Positions 1 to 11,039 of a stretch of DNA of 64,000 nt are shown here, one piece after another; the first letter of the stretch is position 1; each line of letters opens with the position of its first letter. The stretch lies in NCBI GenBank assembly GCA_034509735.1, contig JACGWO010000003.1, positions 34,618,466 to 34,682,465 of the forward strand, given 5' to 3'. The position numbers and the translations under genes were made by a program. The notes under the pieces were generated by a model. It ran no database searches. It had not been told where the DNA came from and worked only from the letters and a program-made list of their open reading frames with translations. The DNA comes from Sesamum alatum. Taxonomy: Eukaryota; Streptophyta; Magnoliopsida; Lamiales; Pedaliaceae.

Positions 1-289
1 AAAATGCCCTTATGAAAATTGAACTATTTTTTATAATTTTCTAAATTTCTTTGGACAAAAATGCGCAGGGAGAGATTTCTCACGTTTTTTACACAGGGGG
101 CAATAATGTAATTTGTCTCAGGTGATTTTTCTACGATTTAAAAATGAAAATCAAGGGCAAAATGGACCATTTTAGGCCCTTGGTTAAAAATTACAAACCT
201 CAGAGGGGTATTTGTAATTTTTAAAATAATAAGAGGGTATTTATAATTATGTCAAATCTCATGGAAAGTCATTGTAATTCTCCCAATAT
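1..289. mobile_element. Foldback MULE-like element, truncated by window edge
   Basis: The phrases about a few tens of bases of 'tttgtaatttttaaaata' and 'ttacaaacctcagagggg' match the right half of the elements at 42678-43103 and 56580-57003. Those have terminal inverted repeats beginning GGGTAAATTACA. Only the right half is inside the window, ending near the diverged terminus 'gtaattctccc'. No coding capacity is visible. It is a non-autonomous foldback copy; the left end and the target duplication cannot be checked here. Confidence 0.55.
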
Positions 290-876
290 TCAATTGAACT
301 ACTTGATTTAACTTCCTCACTGTAATTTTCTTTTTTTTTTTTTTTTTTGAAATTGATGAATCCAGTTCATTACATTATTTGATATGGCTAAATTTTTACA
401 AATTATTAAATATATTAATAATTTTAAGTAATTAAAACACACACTATAACTTATACAACTGGTCATTGTATTGTGGTAGAGATATTTAGTTTAAATTTAC
501 ATTTTTAAAATTTTCGTGTAATTGCACTGTATTAAAATAAATCCAATCCAAATTATTATTATTATTATTACCTCTTATTGTCGGGGCAAGGCAGCTTAAA
601 GAGCAAGAGAGTTTCTTATTTTTAAGTAGTGTCTATTTCTTTCTTACATAGAAAGAAAATAGTAAATTAGGAGCATTAATTGGGGGGGAAAATAATTATG
701 GGCCCCCTGCCCCTTAGCGACAGCAGTAGCCTTCCCCCTCCTTCCCACAATAAGTAGCCCCCTCACCTCTCCCGCTTTCTCATTCCCCCCAATCCCCAAT
801 CCCATTCACTTTCTCTCTCTTCAGCCGCAGCTCTAGAAATTCAATTCCCACACTCGTGACAGTGAGAAAAAGCAAA
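290..876. promoter_or_regulatory. Upstream region of the expansin gene
   Basis: This AT-rich stretch has a poly-T run at about 331-348 and an ATT triplet run near 556-571. It becomes C/CT-rich from about 700, with 'gggccccctgcccc' near 701 and a pyrimidine-rich leader (CTTTCTCTCTCTTCAG) around 810-825, typical of a plant 5' leader. I see no ORF or RNA gene. The transcription start is not resolved. Confidence 0.35.
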
Positions 877-2612
877 ATGGTAGCTCCGATGAAGTTGATA
901 CTCTGCATTGCCACCGTCCTCTGCTTTATCACTTCCGCTTACGCCAGAATTCCCGGCGTCTACACTGGAGGACCCTGGGAAGCAGCCCACGCTACCTTTT
1001 ACGGCGGCAGCGATGCCTCCGGCACCATGGGTACTCACACATTCCCTATTTTTTCTTCATGTAATATACACAAATGCTCCGGTTTGCTAAAACCTTTTTG
1101 CTTTTGTGTGTGTGTGTTGTTAAGGTGGTGCTTGTGGGTACGGAAATTTGTACAGTCAAGGCTACGGCGTGAACACAGCCGCACTGAGCACGGCGCTGTT
1201 CAACAATGGGCTGAGCTGTGGGGCCTGTTTTGAGATCAAATGCGACGCGGCGCAGGACGCCAAGTGGTGCACCCCGGGCAACCCTTCCATTCTCATTACG
1301 GCTACTAACTTCTGCCCGCCCAACTACGCGCTGCCGAATGACAATGGCGGGTGGTGCAACCCCCCTAGACCACATTTTGACCTAGCCATGCCTATGTTCC
1401 TCAAGATTGCCGAGTACCGCGCCGGCATCGTCCCCGTTAACTACCGCCGGTAAATTCCCTGCTTTGCCCCTTTACATTACACTTGCTGCATGTGTATACG
1501 TTAACATTAATTTATAGCTTCCTCGGTAATGGTGAAAGAATTAACAGTGAGAGCATAATCTTTAGACAGTGTCTAGCAACATGAATGGCCACTGTGTCCA
1601 CTTGAAATGTCCTTTTCTTGCAGTAAAAAACTTTCAAAAATATAATTTCATTGTATAGTCAATTTTTTTAGAATTGTACACAAATGCATTTATCGAATAA
1701 TTAATTTAAGTTCGACCAAATTCAATTTAAGTTAGAATTTCACTTTTATAATATTCAATCTTCCATAATTGAAATGACATTTTGGCTATTTCCTAGTAGG
1801 GGAGCAGCAAAAGTAGCATGAATTCGGTATCTTCTTCACGGGCTTTAACTTTTTTGCCTCCATCTCATCTCCCGTATCAGGGTGTTTTTGGTCATTTTGG
1901 GGGACTAGTAGTCAAGATCCGCAGAGATGTTGGGTGTGGTTTAACTAACAGAATCCTGCTGGCCTCAATTCGGGTATTCTTTAATGTGAATGGACCACTT
2001 TGGCCTGTAGTTGGGGGCGGACGGACTCCCGCCATTATTTCCCTGACACTGGGGGAATCATGTGGCTTTTCACCTATTTTCTCTGACTTTACTAAAATAC
2101 CCGCGTACTTTTCTTTAATTACTAGCAAGCAACTCAAATAGGCCGTGGCCCACCGCCGCAGAAATGCTATTGCGCTAAGACCCGTAAGGTTATAATAGTC
2201 CTTCAACCTTTAATTGGGCCAACCAACCAACGAGGGCATTATAGTCAATTGAAGACCCTGTTAACAGTTTTTTCTTAATTAAATAAATTCTTGTATTTGC
2301 AGGGTGCCGTGCAGAAAGCAAGGAGGGATCAGATTCACGATCAACGGCTTCCGCTACTTCAACCTGGTTCTTGTCACCAACGTCGCCGGCGCAGGAGATA
2401 TCGTGCGCGTGAGCATCAAAGGTACAAACACAGAGTGGATGCCGATGAGCCGCAACTGGGGGCAAAACTGGCAATCCAATGCCGTTCTCGTCGGACAAGC
2501 TCTGTCCTTCAGGGTCACCGGCAGCGATCGCCGCACTTCCACTTCCATGAACATCGCGCCAGCTGATTGGCAGTTCGGCCAGACTTTCACCGGCAAGAAT
2601 TTCAGGGTCTAA
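877..2612 (+). CDS. EXPA4: Alpha-expansin, EXPA4-type (three exons)
   Basis: Exons are 877-1030, 1125-1449 and 2303-2612, with GT-AG introns after residues 51 and 159; spliced length is 262 aa, normal for the family. The ATG at 877 is the first in frame and opens a signal peptide (residues 1-23, cleavage after SAYA). The mature protein has the double-psi beta-barrel expansin domain with the GACFE motif (84-88) and HFD triad (135-137). A C-terminal CBM63-like domain follows, with conserved tryptophans (205, 212, 216) and the terminus TGKNFRV. The alpha-expansin signature '[15 protein letters not shown]' (52-66) and '[14 protein letters not shown]' favour the EXPA4 clade. Known family role: secreted, non-hydrolytic, acid-dependent loosening of cellulose-xyloglucan contacts during cell enlargement. 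Intron 2 is 853 bp. No lesion is seen; the exact orthologue name is inferred. Confidence 0.93.
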
Positions 2613-3490
2613 AATGAAATTCCCAAAATTAAAATTGTAACTCACTTTTCAGTTTTTTTCTCGTTTTTCCTGGGAAAGAAATTGAAAGTAGTGTAGGAAG
2701 ATTGGTGTAGGGTTAGAGAAAGTACGGATGTGTGGTTCTTTACTTTTTACTTTTTTTCTTTTACTGTGGTGTTTGTAGTAGGCGCTGGTAAAAGGTAAGT
2801 GAAAAAAGCCAGCAAAGGGTAAAAAAAAGAAGTGTGTGGAAAGCTGAAGCGGCTGCAGGAGAAAAAGGAAAATAGATGTAGCCCGCAGCTTCAATTTATA
2901 ATGTAATAATATTATTATTATATTATATTATATATATGTGGAGAAAATGAAAGTGTTGCGCTTTGGTTTTGAAGTGGCTTCTCTCAAAGTGTATGCTAAG
3001 GGTAATTCTGGACTTTAGTAAAGTGAGTGAATGCTCTTTTTGTTTTTGATAGAATGGGTAAATGTTAGGTTAATCATGCCATGCTTTATTCATTTTTGTT
3101 TTTTAATTCACTCCTCATCAGATGCACACACTCAAAATTTGAATACATGATCTCTAATAAAAGAGCTTTATATCCGAATCATTAGGTTATAAAGACCACG
3201 CTACGCTTGAGTTGACACTTGAGAGTGGTTGAGGGAGAAAAAAACACAAGTAGGTAAGAAAGAAGGAATTCGTGGGGATTTTCGTAAATTGAAGCAATTT
3301 AATTTTCTTTTTTTATTATTAAAAGTTTATATTTTGATTTGAATAACAAGTGATATATATATATATATATATGAGTAAAAAGAGCTCATCTTTGGACTTG
3401 AGTGGAGCGGATTTTATTTTCTTCAAGTTAGGAAAGGGAATCTATGAAAAAACGTTAGTATTTCAACGTTCAAGTCAATAAGCAGTTATC
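2613..3490. other. Expansin 3' region and AT-rich spacer
   Basis: This holds the likely 3' UTR, with A/T-rich poly(A)-type signals near 2900-2935 ('aatgtaataatattatt'), and a TA dinucleotide run at about 3353-3373. I see no gene. Confidence 0.4.
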
Positions 3491-4130
3491 AAAGAATAAA
3501 CTTGAATGTAATGAGAAAATAATAAAACTAGTGTAAGGTGACCATAAGATGTGCTTAGTGCCAATTGAAAGAAAAATTCAAGAACTTAGAATGTAGAAAA
3601 AAACATTATTGAGCTTGAGAGTATAAAAAGCATTATTGAGCTTGGGATAGTAGAAAATTTGTCATTTTATACCAACCAAAGAGTTGGTATTTATAGAGGA
3701 GGATCTTTGACATGGGGAGGAAGGAGGTTGCAGGTTTCCCTAAACTCTATGAGGTGGGACTCTATGGTGGACGGGACTCTCGGGAGGATAGTTTCAGACC
3801 TCCTTAAGGTCCTGAGGAGGTAGGTCTCCTAAGAAGTAGGAGGCGGTTATGGAACCTTATCCAAATAGGATAAAGTTGAGGGGACCTTATCCCGACCTTC
3901 TTGCATGACTGGACTCCTTTGTTGGACTTCGATTTAGGGGCCAAGCCAAGCCTGCTATTCGATTGTTCGAGGGGGTTTGGTTTGGTCCTTCTCTGGGCTT
4001 GGGGGGCCTCGGCCCTTTGGGGGTAGGTACTTCGAGTCTTACATTCCTTTGAGCTCATGCTTTTGATTTCTTTCTTGTGAACCATTTTAGCCTCTTTGGG
4101 CCAGTCATTTTTATGCACATCAATATATAT
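3490..4130. mobile_element. Possible LTR-like retroelement remnant
   Basis: This G/C-richer block within AT-rich DNA contains repeated 'attattgagcttgg' phrases, a 'tatttataga' TATA-like motif (about 3690) and long GGGG/CCTT stretches resembling the U3-R part of plant LTRs. No second LTR, primer-binding site or polyprotein was seen, so this is a weak call. A search of a plant repeat library would decide it. Confidence 0.3.
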
Positions 4131-4429
4131 AGACAACGTGAATTTTATGCACTTAACAATATTAATTTGTAGGGAAATTCTTTTAATCAGAACTGAACCA
4201 ATTATATAGTTAGTGTATAAATTGGTGTACAATTCAAAAAAAGTAATTACTTATATAATAAGTACAATACACTTGACATGTGATTAATTTTATTCGAACA
4301 AACCCAATTTAAATAAGAAAAAATTGATCGCGAATTAGTGAAAGAGCTGATTTGTTGGTGATGGTGAGATGAAATTTGGAAGTGTGTGGTCAAATATTAG
4401 TAGTACAAAGAAAGCAGATTGAGTGGGAG

Positions 4430-4946
4430 GAATTCACATACTTTGAAAAGAAAAAGTGAAAGTGCAGGTACCGGGTACGTACTTTATTAGGTGAGGAGCA
4501 GAGCAGAGCAGAGCAGGGAATCGGGATGAAATGATGCAGCCGGAGACTCTATCACCAAGGTGATCTACTTTGGGGTTCGGGCAACCAAAATCCATCAAAT
4601 TACTACAACACAAAGACCCTGGGAATGTCAACACAAAGACAAGAGCCATACACAGAATTTCCGGAACTTCAACCTGTTTATTTATATTTTCCTTAACTTC
4701 TCCAAAGAAATAAGCAATAGCAAACATTTCGAATTTTTTTATCACTTTGACAAAATTACAACAGTTCCCACATCCCAAAATAGGAGCTCTAAGATCCTAC
4801 AACATTTTCCAGATAGCATCACAACTGCCCACTGGAAAATCGCATTACCAAATACAACAATTTAAAACAAAAAAGAACAAAACAAACTATACAAGCTTCA
4901 GAAATATATAGATAGAGTGCAGACCATACAATAGAACCAAGGAAGT
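4430..4946 (-). other. Probable 3' UTR of the PBL kinase gene
   Basis: It lies directly downstream (minus strand) of the kinase stop codon at 4947. It contains an 'aataaa'-type signal on the minus strand near 4680 and a short GAGCA pentanucleotide repeat at about 4496-4517. Open frames in it show no protein resemblance. Confidence 0.4.
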
Positions 4947-7633
4947 TTATGCATACCGACTGGAGGCCGAAGGCCTGTGGTAAGCCAGTTTTGCTTTCCG
5001 TGGTTCTTCAGCGCTTCTCCTCCAGGACTTAGGTCCACCATTTGTTTGGTTGCGACGACTTGATCGGTGATGCTTTTGATCGTTTTTGGAAGTTTCTTTG
5101 GAGTCCAGCTGGAGCTGCTCTAAGGCCGATACCACCTCGTCCATAGTTGGTCTTGACCTGGCATCTATGTATAAGCATTGGAGAGCGAGGTTGGCTGCCT
5201 TCACGGCTTGGCCCAATGAGTATTGGCCTTCGAGTCGGGCATCTAGAACGTGGAAAATCCTTCTTTTGTTGGTCAGGTAAGGCTTTGCCCACTCAACCAG
5301 ATTGTGTTCCCCTGATGGCCGATTCTTGTCTATTGCTTTCTTGCCGGTTAAAATCTCTAGAAGAACAACACCGAAGCTGTATACATCGCTCTTGGCAGTT
5401 AAATGACCTTTTCCAACAAAAAATCGTTTGTCAGAATTGATAAAATCTAACAATTTCAATAATCAAGAATAATAGCTAATGTTTCTTGCAGCAAGTCACC
5501 TGCCTTTTCTGAAACAATTGCATACTAACTCATTATTCGACTCCTTCTGGATTGAATTAAATGTTCTCTATACCTGTGGATAGATACTCTGGAGCAGCAT
5601 ATCCGTAAGTTCCCATGACCCGAGTGGAGACATGGCTCTTATCACCAGTTGGCCCGTCTCTGGCCAACCCAAAATCAGAGAGTTTGGCGTTGTAGTTCTG
5701 TAAATTAAGAAGCAATGAAAAAAGCACCATAACCAACTAATCAGCTGGAGGTCTGCATGAACTGAATATAAGCTGTTATTCAAACAATTAAGGGATAACA
5801 CAAGAGCAGCATATATGCTTCTGAAAATACGTACCGAATCAAGCAGAATATTAGAAGTCTTGAAATCCCGATATATTACTTTTGCTTCATCGCTATGAAG
5901 AAAGGCAAGCCCCCTCGCAGCACCAAGAGCAATTTTCATTCTCAGGCTCCATGAAAGTGGCTGGAAGTAAGAACCTCCTAGTTCAAGTACATGAAATCAA
6001 TTCAATCGGTAGACGTTCAAGTAGGTAGCAATCTCAAAAGCAAACAATTCCGCATGACGGCAAGCTAAATTTATCGAGGGTTATTCATAGCAGGTTAATG
6101 CTGAACTCACTTCTAAATAGGTGATTCTCCATGCTACCCTTAGGCATGAACTCGTAGACCAAAAGTCTGTGGTCATCCTCTAAGCAGTAACCAATCAATT
6201 TTACAAGATTGGGATGATGCAGCTGCCCTAGATAGTTGATTTCAGCCTGTTAATAAAAAATAAGCACGTCAATAAAAAGGGAAAGTTCACTCGTGAAACC
6301 CTCAAGCATGTGTTGCTGCCGGAGCAATAGGAATGTTTAGAATATCTCTGCAATTACATCTTGTCGTGGCTAGGAGCATTGACGACAGCATTAAACAGAT
6401 TCTTGTTGATTTCCCAGATTCATATTACCAAATACCGTGTAAGATCAAGTGACATAAATGCTTTATTTAGTCACGTGTGATAGTTACATCAAATAAGCAG
6501 ATTCGTGGAGAGCTTTAGTAAAAGAATATCCTTAACGAAATCTTCGAGGAGAGAGGAATTTTCCACAATGTGACACGTTTTACTATAGTTCAGATGCCAA
6601 AATAAAGTTTAAAGAAGCGAAAAGCTTTACTTACCAACCATTCCTTATGTCCCTGCCACCCGTCTTGGTTTAGCTTCTTAACGGCTACCACCATACCCGC
6701 TCCAGCCCTTGATGCTGCAAGTGATTGCTCATCAATCCACCCTTTGAAAACGGAACCGAAACCACCTTCCCCTATTACACTATCGGGACGAAAGTTTCTT
6801 GTGGCCGCCTTGAGATCACTAAATGTGAAGCTCTTCAAGTTGGATGACTGCAATATTTCACCCTCGCTTCGTGGAGTTGGAGGTACAGATGTAGAAGAAT
6901 TCTTGCTGCTTGAATTACTTAATTCAGTCCCATATCCACTAACCACTTTGGACGAAGTCGCACCAACATCTATAATCCAGCAGGGGGCCAAAATTTAAGA
7001 GTAGTCAATGAGATTATTACCACAAATCTAAGACTATCAGCATCAATAATTGCAAAATCTTTTAAAAAGCTACCAAAACTAACAAATGATGTGAGAATGA
7101 GATCTTGAAGCAAAAACAATCATGTACAAAGAAACATCCTATGCAGGATATTTTCTTAATCATTCGTTTTCCTCCGGGCAGGTGAAATAACAATTAGTCG
7201 ACATAGCTTCAGTAAATCATAAATCAAAAATGCTGAGCAGGGGAAATTGTAACTTCAATTCCTGCTTCAAAATTCCATTCTTGTTAAACAATTAACAATT
7301 TAGAATAAGTGCTAAAATTCATACTATCTACGAAGAAAAACAAAGGGCATCACAGTGGCTGCACAAATTTTAGTTCAATCGCCAGATATAAAAAGAAATA
7401 GAAAAAGGGACAAGATTCACCAGTGTCCGAATTTCCTATGTTAAAAACTAAAACATCTGCAGTACAACGAAAAGAAGGGATTTTTCTATCTTACGATTCA
7501 TTTCTCAGCAAAAAGAAATCATTTTCTTCAATTGAAATCAATAAATTAAAGGGTGAGACAAGAGTGATAATGTACCTGTACCAGTATGAAAAGAGCTCTC
7601 AGCCTTTATCTGGTTGCTCAGGCAAATCCCCAT
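4947..7633 (-). CDS. Receptor-like cytoplasmic kinase VII (PBL9/10/11, APK1-type)
   Basis: Six exons on the minus strand: 7633-7576, 6969-6635, 6246-6111, 5977-5835, 5697-5574 and 5407-4947. They join to 418 aa with consistent phases. The start MGICLS gives Gly2 and Cys4, the myristoylation/palmitoylation signature that places these kinases at the plasma membrane. A serine-rich linker precedes the kinase domain: glycine loop GEGGFGSVF (86-94), VAVKK lysine (117), YRDFK with catalytic Asp214, DFG (232-234) and activation segment [15 protein letters not shown]. The first 58-nt exon is too short to appear as an ORF and was found by its MGxC motif. The [14 protein letters not shown] signature is typical of the APK1/PBL9-11 group. 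Family role (known): relay from surface immune or growth receptors by Ser/Thr phosphorylation; which receptor is unknown. The C-terminal tail (about 350-418) is basic and low in complexity. The kinase appears intact. Confidence 0.93.
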
Positions 7634-8100
7634 CAGAATCACTGAAAACCCTCCAAAAATAAACCTCAAATTTCTGTAATAGCTTCAGGAAACAGCTCAA
7701 ACATTCAAACCCAACCTCAAGAACTCAACTTTTTTTTCTAAGACATGCACAAAGACTCGCTCAGTTCAGAGGCCTAAATGAAATAACGCAAACTTCATCA
7801 CCAGCCAGCCCCGACCCAGATCTAATGTGAATCCTCTGAAATTTCTTGCTCCCTATCCCTTTAAGTTAGGTGTCATTCGCCAACCTCACCGCCCCTTTCT
7901 CTCTCTAACTCTTCTATCCCTCTGTATCCGTTTCTCTCTCTACAAAATAGATGTTCTTGATCGAAAAAGTGAGCAAAAGATACAAAAAAAAGATGCAATC
8001 TTGAAGCAGAAGAGGTGGGGTTTTTCCTACATGGAAGTTTCAGGGTTGGTGGATTTTTGTTTCTTGTTTTTAGGGGGCATCATATAAAGTAGAACCCTTT
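7634..8100 (-). promoter_or_regulatory. PBL kinase 5' leader and proximal promoter
   Basis: Read on the minus strand, this precedes the kinase ATG. It includes purine/pyrimidine-biased tracts (about 7870-7945), as is usual for plant leaders. A TG dinucleotide run lies just beyond (8169-8183). No upstream intron or start site can be fixed from sequence. Confidence 0.3.
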
Positions 8101-8976
8101 CCAAGACCTTTGTGGTATGCAAGATTGACTTGCTTCTTGTCTTTTCAAAGACAGACAAATTTGATGGGTGTGTGTGTGTGTGTTTTGGGGGAAAGGCGGT
8201 TTTATTATTTTCTCAAATGATTATAATTTGATTATTAATCTTAATAAGGTACAGAAATAATTCAAATATTATTTATTGACTGTTCATCTGTTGGATTGCG
8301 TGGATGTCTTGAGTTTCTTGTCTGAATAGATGCTTGGTGACTGCTCAAATCTAGCACACCACTCATTAGAGTTTAGAATTAGAAATGTCGGTAGACAAAT
8401 AATTGTCAACTTGGGAACGATAATTGATGTGTATTCACGTGAGTTATTAATTGTTGAAAAACACGTGATAACATCATTATGTATTAATTTAATGATTCAA
8501 AATTTATGTAAATACAAATTCAGAAGGACAATATTGTTTTTTTCTTCTCATTTACGGTGAAGATTAAAATTATTTGTCATTAATTTGTAGTGAATTTATG
8601 TATTGTATTTGTTTATTGTTAATGATTTTGGTCATATCCTGCCTTGTAATAAAGGATTTGTCTCAGTTGACCTTTCAATAGAAATATAATATGGTTAACA
8701 TCAGCACATGTAATTGAACTATACCTATTAACTAAAAATGAATTATTATTAAACACGAGCATAAATAACAAAATACATGCATGTGAGGAGTTAAGGCAAG
8801 ACTACGCAATAATATTGCATTAATGCCTACATTTACATTGTTGGTTAATTTGATACATTAATGATTTCGCTGGATCAATTTCTCTCCATAATTACAGTTT
8901 GGAGTATTATTTGATGTTTAGAATTTGATTTGAATTGGAAGTCGAGGTTGTCCTGAAGATATGTGCGACAATTGGA

Positions 8977-9500
8977 CCGGCCCCGGCAAAACCCCATCCC
9001 AAACCTGCCCCTCATGGATTTTGAGGTGGGTCTCAGGTCCTAATTTTTAAAACCTGTCTGTGATCGGGGTGAGTCTCGAGTCCATGAAGACCTACCCTGA
9101 TACATAATAAATCTCTTTTTTGAATTTTACAGATAAATATATAACTTAGTAAATTAAACCTAATCCATACCCTTCTCATTGCCATTTCCCAGCGACCCCC
9201 AAGCTCTCTCTCACCCCAACTTCATCTCTCTCTCTTGGACTCTCATGGTCTCTCTTCTCTGTTTTCCAATCTTCTTTTTCTGGTTTCTCTCTTTTGCAGC
9301 ACCTCGTTGCTATGCACTCGTCTCGCCTCACCTGGCCTCCTCCTCCTCCTCATTGGTTGTGACTTCTCTTTTTCCTTTTCTTCATCACAACAAAAAAATT
9401 CAAATCTACTGTGTTCACCTTGCCTCAACGGATTTTGTAACAAGGCGAGGTGGGTCTCAGATCTACACCAACCTACCCCATTGCCATCCCTACCTGAAGG
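8977..9500. mobile_element. Possible hAT-like non-autonomous element
   Basis: One end reads 'cccatcccaaacctgcccc'. The other, on the reverse strand, begins 'tagggatggcaatggggtag', a text typical of plant hAT-type miniature elements. Internal phrases 'gaggtgggtctcag' recur near both ends. The interior has a CT-rich stretch that produces spurious ORFs. No clean 8-bp target duplication was found. Confidence 0.35.
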
Positions 9501-10143
9501 TAGTTTCAATCGAGTGTTTTGGGACCTAAAAAGAAATAAGATCGTTAGGTACATTGGATAATTAGCAACAAAGATCCTCCAACACTTAGTCAATTCGAGA
9601 GGCCGAAATAAAAGTTTAAATAGTGTCAAAGTAATAATGGCGTACGATAGCCTGAAATAATTGGAGTATTTATAGGATTAAATGCTTGTACTTGTCATCA
9701 TCCCACAAGTACAAAATCACCGAATGATGCTGGTTTCGAATCCTAAGTCAGGTTGGGTTGGGGTGCAACTCGAGTCAAGAGGAAAACATGCAGATTCTAG
9801 ACCTATATGGGTATTTTGCCCCTCTTTTTTGGGGGGAGGGGGGGCTATTTTGGTCTTTATGTCCTGAGTCAGATATATCCTCGTTAGTATTATATTTTGT
9901 TCACATAATAAAAAAATTGGTATCATGGTGTAAGTAATTGTTCTTTATAAATACAAATTTAATTTTCTTTTTATATATAAATACACGTGATTTTTTAAAA
10001 TTTCTTTTGGATATACAAATCATAATTTTATTCATGAATGCACATATATAAATGATGAAGATGCAGACTATATTAATTGACAATAAAAACAATTAGCCAC
10101 GTCATTCCAACTCAAACCAGAAGAAAACAAATGATGTTGATTC

Positions 10144-10173
10144 TTTGGGTTTGGGTTTGGGTTTGGGTTTGGG
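10144..10173 (+). repeat. (TTTGGG)5 telomere-variant / G-quadruplex repeat
   Basis: Five perfect TTTGGG hexamers in a row. This differs by one base from the plant telomere repeat TTTAGGG/TTTGGG-type variants and contains five GGG runs separated by TTT, which fits a G-quadruplex consensus. Confidence 0.8.
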
Positions 10174-10767
10174 CTTGTTTATTGGACCTTCAACTCTTGA
10201 AAAATTGGGCTGATAAGCCCAAAATAAGTTACTCACAATTGATTATGGATTGTACAGTTATAATATGCATGCAATTGGTATGCGATGCTGCCCCTTGAAA
10301 GTTTAAATAAATCTATATTATCCATTTGTCCAATCCAACGGTCCAACCTTAGCAATATCCCAGAAAAGTGATAACATCCCATCGCAGGTTGTTTGGCTGT
10401 TTCTTCCCAACTAGACCTATATTCTTTTCAACAATTTATAATACGAAAGCGACATTCTTAACTTGCTCACTCATATATATAATCCAATATCTCTTATTTT
10501 GGATTTTACAATGATTTCTATCATATCTTATAAATGTTAAATTCAATGTTTAATGCATAAATTAATTAAATCATTGACATTTTTTTTTAAAAAAAGAAGA
10601 TATATGACAACTATCTATGCACTCGATACATAAGAACAACGAGCGCAACATTGATGAAGTTTTTTATAATCAAATCAATATATATAATAGTACATGAAGC
10701 CAATATAGTAGAAAAATCAAAATCATGATAGTTTAATCCAAATAACCAACTTATGATAAATTAGAAA

Positions 10768-11039
10768 GGGATAATTACATTTACATTCCTTAACCTATGA
10801 TTTATATACACAAATCACTCATTTTTTTGGATATTACACATACATCCATAAAAAATATCAAAATTATTTACATAGACCACCCTTTCATTGTTTGAAAAAT
10901 TACATATACACCCAAAGAACGTTAATATCATTATACAAACTATTCATACTTTTTAACTGTCAAGAATAATTTAATTACAAAAAATAATAATAATTTACAT
11001 AAACAAACCATAAGTTAGGAAATGTAAATATAATTATCC
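10768..11039. mobile_element. Foldback MITE
   Basis: The left end GGGATAATTACATTTACATT and the right end, which reads back as GGGATAATTATATTTACATT, form long terminal inverted repeats. The TIR continues inward as 'ccttaacctatga' versus 'tcctaacttatgg' (reverse strand). There is no ORF. The flanks do not show a clean target duplication. Confidence 0.6.

Noticed and set aside
856..876. Upstream GTG-initiated extension of the expansin frame
   Set aside because: Plant genes start at ATG; the ATG at 877 gives a normal signal peptide.
4434..4778. 114-codon minus-strand ORF downstream of the kinase
   Set aside because: Lies in the probable 3' UTR, has no recognisable domain and mixed composition.
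9179..9629. ORFs on both strands in a CT-rich stretch
   Set aside because: CT-rich low complexity inside a probable hAT-like element; no homology seen.
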